A stretch of DNA of 64,000 bases from Legionella donaldsonii (GTDB lineage: Bacteria; Pseudomonadota; Gammaproteobacteria; Legionellales; Legionellaceae). This document shows positions 51,144 through 59,304 of the stretch, piece by piece. The DNA lies in assembly GCF_900452385.1 (NCBI RefSeq), contig NZ_UGOA01000003.1, positions 1 through 64,000 on the forward strand. The letters are read 5' to 3'. Each line of letters begins with the position of its first letter. The first letter of the stretch is position 1. Below the pieces are notes generated by a model that ran no database searches, was not told where the DNA came from, and saw nothing but the letters and a program-made list of their open reading frames with translations. Made by a program: the position numbers and the translations under genes.

Positions 51144-51275
51144 TTGATTGATATCTATTCCATTATTTATACAACTTAATCCTTAAATTATAGCAAATGC
51201 GATTTTGGTGCCTTAAGAATGGCCACAAAAATGCGACACAAAAGGGGCTCCTTAGGGATTCACCAGTTATTAATT

Positions 51276-52424
51276 TTATTTGTCTAATGATAGTATGTAA
51301 GAAATGGTGGATTCTCGCTTTATGGCACGTTTGGCAAGTATTTCATCGACAGCAGCTTTTAGTACGTACGCTCCAACCGCGCCGCCTAATAGAAGAATTT
51401 TTTCCAACGACAATTCTGTTAAGATTTGTATGACGTTTGAACCACCTAAACCAGTGATTACTCCTTTTGCCAATGATCCTGAAAATGCTTCATTTATCGT
51501 TATTAATTTATTTCTATAATTCCTTGCAGCTGGAATAATCTCGGTTGTTATTAGATTATCAATTGCACCTAAGTAATCATTATCTACAATTATACTGTGT
51601 TGCTTGGTTTGCAATAAAGATAGATATTCCAAAAAATCTTTCCGAGCATTTTCGGAGGTTTTTCTATACTTAACTACTTCTTGAATGCTTAATTTTTCTA
51701 TACATTCGGTAGGTATTAACTGATCAAATATTGCAAAACTTAGATCCGTTACCTGGATATGATTTTTGTTGGTATCTAACTTATGAGCTGCCCTAGTATA
51801 CCTTGCGCTAAGTAAATTTCCGTAGGGTGTTGCATCTGCTAGCGGAATAAAGCCATTTTTTGCTCCCTCTTTTAATGCAAAGTTCATTTGCGCCGAGCAT
51901 AATGCTGCCATATATACCAGTTGCTTTGTGCATCCACGGGGAGATGAAAGATCAAAAGGTTTTATTGTGTTATCAATTAGCAAAGCACTTGCTGCCCCCT
52001 GTTCTTCTAAACAGGCAAGATCAACGTGCTCGACTTTATGAAACACATCCACTTCATTACCTGCGTTTCCGTAATTACCAGCAGGTATTTGGAGATTACG
52101 GAAGGTTAATGACGTTCGTAAGCCATCTTTAAATCTATTAAGGAATAACAAATCGTTAATATCAGAATAAACTTGGTCCAATAAATCCCCGGTAATTCTA
52201 CCTCCTTGAACACCATGTACGAATAAGGGAACTCCAGCATCTCGAAAAGACTCTTCATATTGTCGAAGAGGAGATGTAGCACCAATTGTTCCAATATTAT
52301 TAATTGTTAAAGACGGCCTATCCATAAAATGAATCTCATCAAAAAAAAGGATGGCTTTTTTAAGTGTCGTTTCAGAGACAAACATATCAGGATAGTAAAT
52401 TACATTAATTTTGTTATCACGCAT
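51276..52424 (-). CDS. Hypothetical protein (possibly DUF6236-like) with a C-terminal hydrophobic hairpin
   Basis: A 382-residue protein starting INVIYYPDMFVSETTLKKAILFFDEI-like, which recalls proteins annotated as DUF6236 (start YYP plus a strand-helix pattern); I am not certain. The middle is soluble and mostly helical. Near the end VITGLGGSNVIQILTEL and KILLLGGAVGAYVLKAAV are glycine-rich hydrophobic helices that may insert in membranes. It lies 130 bp upstream of the HEPN-like gene on the same strand. Confidence 0.62.
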   Translation of the reverse strand: MRDNKINVIYYPDMFVSETTLKKAILFFDEIHFMDRPSLTINNIGTIGATSPLRQYEESFRDAGVPLFVHGVQGGRITGDLLDQVYSDINDLLFLNRFKDGLRTSLTFRNLQIPAGNYGNAGNEVDVFHKVEHVDLACLEEQGAASALLIDNTIKPFDLSSPRGCTKQLVYMAALCSAQMNFALKEGAKNGFIPLADATPYGNLLSARYTRAAHKLDTNKNHIQVTDLSFAIFDQLIPTECIEKLSIQEVVKYRKTSENARKDFLEYLSLLQTKQHSIIVDNDYLGAIDNLITTEIIPAARNYRNKLITINEAFSGSLAKGVITGLGGSNVIQILTELSLEKILLLGGAVGAYVLKAAVDEILAKRAIKRESTISYILSLDK

Positions 52425-52586
52425 ACCATTAATCCTGTGGTGGCTTTTTAGCTATCAGCACTAGCTAAACGGAAATTTAATAACACATTATATCTCTTTT
52501 AGTGACCGCTCATTAACAATATTATTATGGAGAGCTATTAAACAATTCTGTTGTAAAGTGAATTGATTTTAAAAGCAAATTATTTA

Positions 52587-52718
52587 TCAAGCCATATTTA
52601 TTTGCTTAATAAGTTCAAGATCTGGACGTATTGAATGGGTACTATAGATAACGTTCCTTATTTTACCCAAATCAATAATGTTCGAAAAAGGCGGGGTAGG
52701 GGCATTAATGAGTTCCAT
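52587..52718 (-). CDS. Short frame, possibly a gene remnant
   Basis: A 43-codon frame (ATG at 52716-52718) encodes a protein-like sequence (NAPTPPFSNIIDLGKIRNVIY, then HSIRPDLELIKQ). It has no clear ribosome site and may be the surviving piece of a lost gene. The remaining part of the 386-bp spacer 52425-52810 shows no other feature that I can support. Confidence 0.28.
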   Translation of the reverse strand: MELINAPTPPFSNIIDLGKIRNVIYSTHSIRPDLELIKQINMA

Positions 52719-52810
52719 TAAATTTGCAACTAAGAAAACCTAACGTTTAAGATAGATAAGATTTCAAACGTAGTACAAAAAAGAATGGTATTAAGAGAAG
52801 TTTAGAAAAA

Positions 52811-53308
52811 TTATATTTTAATGTAATAAAATACACTTCCACCTCCTATTATCCAAAAGAGTATACTTAAATTTTCGAAATTGTATGGTAGAAAAATCCT
52901 CCACCACGTTTCCTCATAGATTTTTTTTAAAAATGTGGATCCCGATATTTTTAAATCTTGTAATTCTTCGAAAAACATATCAAGCCGTCTCGCATTTACA
53001 GTCGATTTATGCCTGTGTAATTTAACTGATATAAAAATGCATATGATTCCTAAACACCATAGAAATAAAGAAGGATAAAGTGTCTTTAAGTTGGTTCTAT
53101 CACTACTTATAAGTGATATTACTCCAACAATACTCCCAGTATTTAAAAGAAACAGCCAGTTAATAATTAAGTTGTGAGAGCTTTTAATATTTTTAGTATA
53201 ATATTCGGATATACCTTTATAGATTTGGTGTAGTTGTGATTGATAAAAAGGATCTAACTTATCAAATGTTTCATCAAAGGGATCTGAGAGTGGAACATTT
53301 TTTTTCAT
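52811..53308 (-). CDS. Three-TM hypothetical protein
   Basis: A 165-residue protein with three hydrophobic segments: about 47-66 (LIINWLFLLNTGSIVGVISL), 80-96 (LFLWCLGIICIFISVKL) and the C-terminus (ILFWIIGGGSVFYYI). A conserved-looking soluble loop lies between the second and third (HRHKSTVNARRLDMFFEEL). Membrane proteins of this kind are common next to mobile elements and in defence islands, but no partner is obvious. Followed by the resolvase gene in the upstream direction. Confidence 0.6.
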   Translation of the reverse strand: MKKNVPLSDPFDETFDKLDPFYQSQLHQIYKGISEYYTKNIKSSHNLIINWLFLLNTGSIVGVISLISSDRTNLKTLYPSLFLWCLGIICIFISVKLHRHKSTVNARRLDMFFEELQDLKISGSTFLKKIYEETWWRIFLPYNFENLSILFWIIGGGSVFYYIKI

Positions 53309-53385
53309 TGAATTTCCTTATAAGATTATATGTCCTTATTTTCTTTACTATAATAAACCCACTACGCTTTAACCTATTAATCAAG

Positions 53386-53946
53386 TTAAGATGATAAATA
53401 TCGATATAAAGTTGGTTTCGACACTTTTAGTATCTTACAAATCTCCTCTATAGATAAAGTCTTATCTTGATGCATACGTTTTGCTGCATGGATTTTTGCA
53501 ACATCAACTTTCGGACGTCCGCCTTTTCTACCCCGCGATCTAGCGGCTGATAGTCCAGCCTTTGTACGCTCTTGAATTAAACGCCGTTCAAATTGAGCCA
53601 TTGAAGAAAATATATTAAAAACCAATTCACCTGATGCGGTGGTTGTGTCAATTGCACCGTCACATAAGGATTTAAAGCCCACGTTTTTTTCTCTCAATGT
53701 TTCGATTAGGGATACTAAATGAACCATTGAACGACCCAATCTATCTAAACGCCAAACAACCAAAACATCGCCAGAAGATAAGTTCTCAATACATTCATTC
53801 AATCCAGGTCGTTCTGTTTTTACACCGGAGACTTTATCTTTATATATATCTTTTTTAGAACATCCAACCTTAACCAAAGCGTCTATTTGCAAGTCCAAAT
53901 TTTGATCATCAGTACTTACTCGGGCATAACCAATCATTCTTCCCAT
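53386..53946 (-). CDS. Serine resolvase/invertase, stand-alone
   Basis: A 186-residue small serine recombinase from the ATG at 53944-53946 (the frame extends to 53967). The catalytic serine is in YARVSTDDQ, followed by SGVKTERPGL, VVWRLDRLGRSMVHL, DGAIDTTTASGELVFNIF, FERRLIQERTKAGL and ARSRGRKGGRPK, and a C-terminal helix-turn-helix (SIEEICKILKVSKPTLYRYL). All key residues are intact, unlike the tnpR copy at 420. No transposase lies beside it; the divergent neighbour is the large zinc-ribbon nuclease, with a res-like palindrome between. Confidence 0.93.
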   Translation of the reverse strand: MGRMIGYARVSTDDQNLDLQIDALVKVGCSKKDIYKDKVSGVKTERPGLNECIENLSSGDVLVVWRLDRLGRSMVHLVSLIETLREKNVGFKSLCDGAIDTTTASGELVFNIFSSMAQFERRLIQERTKAGLSAARSRGRKGGRPKVDVAKIHAAKRMHQDKTLSIEEICKILKVSKPTLYRYLSS

Positions 53947-54079
53947 AATTTTCTCAAAAATAACCATTTTTAATGAATTTATGATAATTAGTTTATGATA
54001 TGGTTTTTTAATAATTTTGCCAAGAGGGGCAATTGAGTATCTATAAGGATTCTTGAGGACTACTATTTGAAAAAGGTAA

Positions 54080-54111
54080 TAGTCTCAAAAAACGGTCGTA
54101 TTTTGAGACTA
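54080..54111. promoter_or_regulatory. res-like palindrome beside the stand-alone resolvase
   Basis: A perfect 11-bp inverted repeat, tagtctcaaaa (54080-54090) and ttttgagacta (54101-54111), flanks aacggtcgta. The centre shares cggtcgt with the palindrome beside tnpR at 364-391. A further inverted repeat, atcttgg (54114-54120) with ccaagat (54139-54145), and a TATAAT-like box (54152-54157) follow before the gene at 54223. It is probably the resolvase binding site and controls both divergent genes. Confidence 0.6.
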
Positions 54112-54222
54112 ATATCTTGGTGGATGTGGGTTGGTCTAGCCAAGATAATGCTATAATGCCCTGCCTACTGAAAAGACAAACAACTGTCAGGATCATTCAA
54201 GCTTCATAACACCCATCAGAAA

Positions 54223-56424
54223 ATGGCCAATCAATCGAACAAAAGAAAAATAATTATCCAAGATAAAGAATACGATTCTCTTGAGAGTGCAGCTAATGCA
54301 TTTGGTAAATCACGAAATACAGTGGATTATCGTCTTTCAAAAGGGTGGACACCTGAGCAAGCTGTAGATCTTGTACCTCCTCCAAGTTTTGCCTCTAGAA
54401 CTTCTGGTATTCCTGTTCAAGTAGAGGGCTATAAGTTCAAAACTCTAAAAGAAGCAGCAAAACACTATAATCGAGCCTATACGCATGTCATCGAAATGTT
54501 AAATAAAGGTCGATCAATTGAACAGTCGCTTGGTTTAATTAAAAGAGCCGACACCTTACAATCTGAAAAGCCCGAATTAGCACAACAATGGCATCCACAT
54601 AAAAATGTGCCTTTAAGTCCCAATGACGTCTCGTCTGGTTCAGGTGTAAAAGTCTGGTGGTTATGTTCAAACAATCATGAGTGGGAAGCAGTCATCAATA
54701 GCCGAAATCGTGGGCATGGTTGTCCTTACTGTGCTGGCCAAAAGCCAACAAGCGATAGAAACTTTGCTACTGAGTATCCCGATTTATTGAAAGAATTGGA
54801 TCCGATAAAAAACAAGAATCTTAAGCCTGAAACTTTGTCGCCGCGATCACAACAAAAAGTGTGGTGGAAGTGTGTAAAGGGTCACTTGTGGCAAGCTACG
54901 ATTACAAACCGAACAAGAAAGCAATACAATAGCTCCTGTCCATATTGTACGAATCGTAAGCTAAGCGATGAAAATAGTCTTGCTCAACTTCGTCCTGATA
55001 TCGCTCAAGATTGGCATCCTACTAAGAACGGAGCATTAACTCCTAATGATCTTATTGCTGGCGGTGGAACAAGAATTTGGTGGAGGTGTAAGCATGGTCA
55101 TGACTGGCAAGCAACAGTAGGAACTAGAGTTCACAATGGTACGGGTTGCCCGAAGTGTGCACTGCAAACATCAAGAATTGAAATTGCTGTTTACGCCGAA
55201 ATAAAGGGGCTGTTCGCTAATGTCTCTTGGCGTGAAAAAATTGGAAAATACGAGTGTGATATATTTCTTCCTGATAAAAAACTTGGGATAGAAATTGACG
55301 GCGTGTATTGGCATAAGCCAAGATCAAACGTTGATACCCTCAAGCAAAGATTGTTTGAAGAAAAAGGTATTCAGTTATTTCGCTTAAGAGAAGAGGGATT
55401 ATCGTTATTAAGTGCGCGAGACATCTCTTTTAAATGGTCAAATAATACCTTTCCAATAATTTCCAGCCTTATTAATCAAATCATTAAATTTGCTGACCTC
55501 TCCGGTGCTGAACGCGAAAGGCTACAGGATTATATTGAGGGTGGTTTACTCATTAATAGCAAACTATATCGGGAAATTGTTTCTCATCTCCCAGCTCCGC
55601 CCTATGAGCTTTCTTTCGCTGCCAAAAAACCAGAGCTTGCAAAAGAATGGGCTTATGATTTGAATGCGCCATTATCTCCCGAACACTTTAAGTCAGCAGC
55701 AAATAGAAATGTTTGGTGGCGATGTGAGCAAGGCCATACTTGGGAGACTTCGCTAAATAATCGCTCATGCCAAAACACAGGATGTCCTTACTGTCCTCGT
55801 GTTGTTCCCAACAAAGCGACCACCCAATGGAATTTTGCAAAAATAAATCCACGACTAATTCATGAATGGCATCATGAAAAAAATGGTGGAATTCTTCCCG
55901 AAGAAATAACTCCAAACATGAATATAAAAGTTTGGTGGAAATGTAGAGAGGGGCATGAATGGCAAGCGGCACCTCACAGTAGAACAAGTGGTACAGGTTG
56001 TCCATTTTGTTATGGCCGATATGCTTCAGCGACAAATAATTTAGCTGTTTCTTACCCTGCGCTATTGGCAGAATGGGATAACGAATTGAATAAAGGGCTA
56101 AATCCATCTGACATTACTCCGCATGTAGGCAAGAAAGTATGGTGGAAATGTGACAAAAAACACTCATGGCAGGCTACAATCTATAACCGAACAAAAAATA
56201 AGTCTGGATGTCCTATTTGTGCGCGAAATAATTCTCGGAAATATTCAATAAAGCATTTCCAAGAGTTCGCGACTAAACATGGAGGCAAGTGCCTATCAAC
56301 TGAGTATTCGAACTGTAAAACGAAAATTAGAATGAGTTGTAAAAATGGGCATGAGTGGGAAGCTCGTGCGGATAATATCCTATATGAACAGAAGTGGTGC
56401 AATCTTTGTAACAAAGACTCTTAA
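54223..56424 (+). CDS. Modular zinc-ribbon protein with a Vsr/EDxHD-like nuclease domain
   Basis: A 733-residue protein in modules. Residues 1-110 hold two NUMOD-like helical repeats (DSLESAANAFGKSRNTVDYRL, TLKEAAKHYNRAYTHVI). Three zinc-ribbon repeats follow (DUF4379 type; each with W..KN, VWW.C..GH.W.A and CPYC) up to about residue 318. A Vsr/PDDEXK-like nuclease lies at about 320-410 (YECDIFLPDKKLGIEIDG, VYWHKP). Then three more full repeats and a partial C-terminal one. NUMOD modules and this nuclease fold occur in homing endonucleases. The gene is divergent from the resolvase, in the place a transposase takes in Tn3 elements. Confidence 0.82.
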   Translation: MANQSNKRKIIIQDKEYDSLESAANAFGKSRNTVDYRLSKGWTPEQAVDLVPPPSFASRTSGIPVQVEGYKFKTLKEAAKHYNRAYTHVIEMLNKGRSIEQSLGLIKRADTLQSEKPELAQQWHPHKNVPLSPNDVSSGSGVKVWWLCSNNHEWEAVINSRNRGHGCPYCAGQKPTSDRNFATEYPDLLKELDPIKNKNLKPETLSPRSQQKVWWKCVKGHLWQATITNRTRKQYNSSCPYCTNRKLSDENSLAQLRPDIAQDWHPTKNGALTPNDLIAGGGTRIWWRCKHGHDWQATVGTRVHNGTGCPKCALQTSRIEIAVYAEIKGLFANVSWREKIGKYECDIFLPDKKLGIEIDGVYWHKPRSNVDTLKQRLFEEKGIQLFRLREEGLSLLSARDISFKWSNNTFPIISSLINQIIKFADLSGAERERLQDYIEGGLLINSKLYREIVSHLPAPPYELSFAAKKPELAKEWAYDLNAPLSPEHFKSAANRNVWWRCEQGHTWETSLNNRSCQNTGCPYCPRVVPNKATTQWNFAKINPRLIHEWHHEKNGGILPEEITPNMNIKVWWKCREGHEWQAAPHSRTSGTGCPFCYGRYASATNNLAVSYPALLAEWDNELNKGLNPSDITPHVGKKVWWKCDKKHSWQATIYNRTKNKSGCPICARNNSRKYSIKHFQEFATKHGGKCLSTEYSNCKTKIRMSCKNGHEWEARADNILYEQKWCNLCNKDS

Positions 56425-56439
56425 TTACGCCAGTCTCTT

Positions 56440-56486
56440 GGGTAAGGGCTTAAATTTTGTATTCAACGATCAAAATTCAAGTCCTG
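56440..56486. repeat. REP-like imperfect palindrome, copy 1
   Basis: Starts gggtaagggcttaaattttg and closes with caaaattcaagtcc; arms pair at 10 of 11 inner positions around an 11-base loop. The sequence is clearly related to copy 2 at 57151-57195. Such gggt(c)agggctt.aattttg palindromes resemble REP elements mobilised by Y1 transposases. Confidence 0.55.
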
Positions 56487-56685
56487 CTTCCATAGCTCCA
56501 TACTTTTAAAGAAAGTTACGTATAAGCATGGAGTACATTGCTCACATTAGTGCATTAATAGATTTTTGTCGTCATGTTTTCCAAAATGATGGGGTATAAC
56601 CCATATAAGATGGAAGAATTAAGCATAGGTATGAAGCGGTAATTGTCTTGTAGAGGTTTTATGCCCCGAAGAATCCTATTAAAAA

Positions 56686-57078
56686 TTATTCAACCGTGCA
56701 TTTCTGAAATGATATATCTCCTCCGCCATTATCTTCTAAGCCAGATAAATTATGAAATAACTGGAAATTGAAATGAGAAGCAAATACATAAAATTTTGTA
56801 CTGTTACCATTAGTATCACGTTCAATTCTATCTACTAGCATTTTCTTACATTGTATTTTTTTATCAAAGTAAACGCACCTTGATACATAGGCCACATTGT
56901 CGTCGTAAGTTTCTAATAGCGTGAAAGATTGGAATTTCTCTAATTGATCTTTGGGGTATTCCTGTTCGAAATTAACTTTTTTAAATGTGTTACATGTATA
57001 AGTTAAAGCAAAGCTTGGAATAGGCAATAACAGTAAAATAAATAGTAATTGTTTTATTATGTTCATTTCGCTCTCCAT
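56686..57078 (-). CDS. Small secreted hypothetical protein
   Basis: A 130-residue exported protein; the signal peptide (IIKQLLFILLLLPIPSFA) starts at the Met at about residue 6, which may be the true start (57063). The mature part has five cysteines (YTCNTFKKV, SRCVYF, IQCKKM, FQKCTVE), enough for two disulfides. Family not recognised. It lies alone between the two REP-like palindromes at 56440 and 57151. Confidence 0.62.
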   Translation of the reverse strand: MESEMNIIKQLLFILLLLPIPSFALTYTCNTFKKVNFEQEYPKDQLEKFQSFTLLETYDDNVAYVSRCVYFDKKIQCKKMLVDRIERDTNGNSTKFYVFASHFNFQLFHNLSGLEDNGGGDISFQKCTVE

Positions 57079-57150
57079 AATGTTAACTTAAATATAGAAG
57101 AAATGAATAAATTGGAAATTTTAATAGGAATTGCATTAGCGCCGGGAAAT

Positions 57151-57195
57151 GGGTCAGGGCTTTAATTTTGTTCGTTGCATACAAAATCCTGACCC
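57151..57195. repeat. REP-like palindrome, copy 2
   Basis: gggtcagg (57151-57158) pairs with cctgaccc (57188-57195), and an inner attttgt (57165-57171) with acaaaat (57181-57187); six bases bulge out on the left arm. Related in sequence to copy 1. It could also act as a transcription barrier before higBA. Confidence 0.6.
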
Positions 57196-57223
57196 TATGT
57201 TCCTCATATATAAAATAGAGCAC

Positions 57224-57267
57224 TTAGCCCCAATGGGGTTGACAGCAAACCCCAATGGGGCTAATAT
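57224..57267 (+). promoter_or_regulatory. higBA promoter with two palindromic operators
   Basis: TTGACA (57239-57244), 17 bp, TAATAT (57262-57267): a near-consensus promoter. Two copies of the 11-bp near-palindrome ccccaatgggg lie at 57228-57238 and 57250-57260, 22 bp apart, one upstream of the -35 box and one in the spacer, inside a larger two-fold arrangement (ttag ... ctaa). This is the expected layout for autorepression by the HigBA complex. Transcription should start at about 57274, at the start codon itself. Confidence 0.78.
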
Positions 57268-57272
57268 AAATT

Positions 57273-57638
57273 ATGAAAACAACAAAAACACTACAGGTAG
57301 TTGTAGAAACGCCGGAATTTTTAAAACAGGCAGTGACCTGCATGGATGAAGGTAGTCGGAAGTCTTTTATCGACTTTATCGCAGCGAATCCTTTAAAAGG
57401 GGATGTAATTGTAGGAACGGGAGGCGCGAGAAAAGTGCGTTGGGCTTCAGATGCTCATACTGGAAAAAGTGGCGGTGTGAGGATAATTTACTATTATCAT
57501 AATCAGCAGATGCCAATTTTTCTCTTTACAGTGTATGGGAAAAATCAGAAAGCAAATCTCTCGCAACAAGAGCGAAATTTAGTGAAAACAATTATTTCAC
57601 ATATTGTGGATACTTATGGAGGAACTTCTCATGAGTGA
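57273..57638 (+). CDS. higB: HigB/RelE-family toxin
   Basis: A 121-residue ribosome-dependent mRNA interferase of the RelE/HigB superfamily: TPEFLKQAVTCMDEGSRKSFIDFIA, NPLKGDVIVGTGGARKVRWAS, GVRIIYYYHNQQMPIFLFTVYGKNQKANLS. The toxin comes first, as in higBA. The start is nearly on the predicted transcription start, so the mRNA may be leaderless, and no ribosome site can be seen. It overlaps the antitoxin gene by 8 bp. Confidence 0.9.
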   Translation: MKTTKTLQVVVETPEFLKQAVTCMDEGSRKSFIDFIAANPLKGDVIVGTGGARKVRWASDAHTGKSGGVRIIYYYHNQQMPIFLFTVYGKNQKANLSQQERNLVKTIISHIVDTYGGTSHE

Positions 57639-57933
57639 TGTAGGAAAAAGTTTAATTCAGGGAGCAATGGAAGCTCTAGAGTATGCAAAAGGTCAAACAA
57701 AGGGCCATAAAGCTCATAAAGTTAGTGTGCCGGCTCAGGTAGATGTTGCCGAAATTAGAAAGAAACTGCATATGAGCCGCCAGCAATTTTCAGAAGAGTT
57801 TGGCTTCAGTGTTCGTACTCTGGAAAAATGGGAAAGAGGGGAGCGTTTGCCGGAAGCGCCTGCACGGGCTTATTTAACAGTAATTTCTCAAAATCCTGTT
57901 GCTGTTGTTGATGCATTGAAGAGAGCGGGTTAA
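57631..57933 (+). CDS. higA: HigA-family XRE antitoxin
   Basis: A 100-residue antitoxin from the ATG at 57631, which has a strong GGAGGA ribosome site; the upstream in-frame start at 57604 does not. The C-terminal helix-turn-helix is clear (IRKKLHMSRQQFSEEFGFS, VRTLEKWERGERLPE). It neutralises HigB and should bind the two ccccaatgggg operators upstream. A strong ribosome site for the antitoxin against a leaderless toxin start fits the need for antitoxin excess. Confidence 0.92.
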   Translation: MSDVGKSLIQGAMEALEYAKGQTKGHKAHKVSVPAQVDVAEIRKKLHMSRQQFSEEFGFSVRTLEKWERGERLPEAPARAYLTVISQNPVAVVDALKRAG

Positions 57934-58311
57934 GGGCGCTATTAACCAATTAAGTCTGATTACTGTGATAATCATGCTTAATATATTTGTGCAAAAATTG
58001 ATCTGTAGTAATGTAAATATATGCCCAGGGAAGAACCAAATGTCTAAACCCAAGTTAATACACCGCTATATAGCCCGATTTTATGCTGTAGTCATCTTTG
58101 TTGTGTTTTGGTTACATCGCTAAGCATTTTGTCATTTGAGTTATCCGTTCTGCTGTTGGAGGATGAAAACAATATTCCCCAGCCTAATGCAATGATAAAG
58201 CTCAGAATTAGTAAATCTGGCAATTCTTTTAAGAGTTGTTTTACACCTCTATAAGAGAAAAAAAATTTGATAGGTATTAGGAATTCTTTTAATTAATTTC
58301 TATTGTTTGGA
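57934..58311. other. 378-bp spacer with one or two very short frames
   Basis: Plus strand: a 27-codon frame (58040-58123) after GGAAG encodes a one-pass membrane peptide (HRYIARFYAVVIFVVFWLHR). Minus strand: an open frame ending at 58092, without ATG (TTG at 58223 possible), contains LLILSFIIALGWGILFSSS. They overlap in antisense, so at most one is likely a gene. I cannot decide; neither is called. Confidence 0.4.
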
Positions 58312-59136
58312 TTATTCACTATTGGTTATCCTATAGTTAATTGTTTTATCTTTGACCTCCCCAAAGTTGAGATGATCAATTTTAGCGAGCAAAGCGTCCA
58401 TTTTATAGCCATTATCTAATAATTGTTTTGACCACAACATGAATAGATCATTTTCAGATAAAATAGTTTTTAAAATAGGAAGCCTTTCATCAATTAACAA
58501 ATCGATGGCACAAGCCACTAACCATTTAGCGGGTATAGTCTCTCCCTTCGCCATGCCTTCAATGGCTTTAGGAGAGTAGCTTTTATCTTTAGTGAAAAGC
58601 ATTAAAGCTTTATCATGCAATTTCTCAGATTTATTTTGAATTGCCAGGATTTCTGTAAAGACCGCTTGAATTTGAGAGTTCAAATCTAGTTTTTTATACT
58701 CAGCCAAACCACTCTTATCAAGAATGGTTAGAGCATCACGTTTGCGTTGGTCAGGCAATTTAGTAGTAGCAATCTTTAATTGCTGAATCATGCCTATAAT
58801 GGCAGTCTCAAAAATATTAAACTCAACGTTTTCCTCTGTGAGTAGAGCACTAAGCTCATTAATGGTGTCTATTAAATCATTAGGCAATCTGAAACGAAAA
58901 TCGATTAATCGGCTGCTTGCCTCCTCTCCGAGTAATTTATTAACAGCAGTTATATTTTGAATAAATAATACAAGTTCGCTCGATTGTTCTTGAGATAATT
59001 TATCCCAGCCATCGAAAGAAGAAGGGTTATTTGAATAGAAATGACCATAAATCTCACTATTCTCAGGAGATTTCACATAGATTCTACTCGGCTTACGGAG
59101 AGTATGTTTAATTTCAAAGCGTAATAATTTTTTCAT
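58312..59136 (-). CDS. Hypothetical protein
   Basis: A 274-residue soluble, largely helical protein with no membrane segment or recognised domain. Segments such as FRLPNDLIDTINELSALLTEE and DALLAKIDHLNFGEVKDKTI are typical helices. Divergent from the gene at 59305 with 168 bp between. It lies in the predicted leading region, which enters the recipient early. Function unknown. Confidence 0.68.
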   Translation of the reverse strand: MKKLLRFEIKHTLRKPSRIYVKSPENSEIYGHFYSNNPSSFDGWDKLSQEQSSELVLFIQNITAVNKLLGEEASSRLIDFRFRLPNDLIDTINELSALLTEENVEFNIFETAIIGMIQQLKIATTKLPDQRKRDALTILDKSGLAEYKKLDLNSQIQAVFTEILAIQNKSEKLHDKALMLFTKDKSYSPKAIEGMAKGETIPAKWLVACAIDLLIDERLPILKTILSENDLFMLWSKQLLDNGYKMDALLAKIDHLNFGEVKDKTINYRITNSE

Positions 59137-59304
59137 TTTTTTATTGCTCTAAAGGCCATACATTATAAATCTTCAATTCTGTGATTATGTGGTGATATAT
59201 AAACATTGTCAATTAAATTGATCTTAAATATTGACATAGTATGCGAAATTTGCAATAATAGTCTTGTTCACTTTGAACATAAGTAAAAAAACAAGGATAA
59301 AATC

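Noticed and set aside
57149-57349. 66-codon plus-strand frame upstream of higB
   Set aside because: It runs through the REP-like palindrome, promoter and operators and overlaps higB out of frame.
58092-58223. Minus-strand frame encoding a membrane-like segment, possible TTG start
   Set aside because: No ATG, no ribosome site and antisense to another short frame; cannot choose, noted under the spacer.
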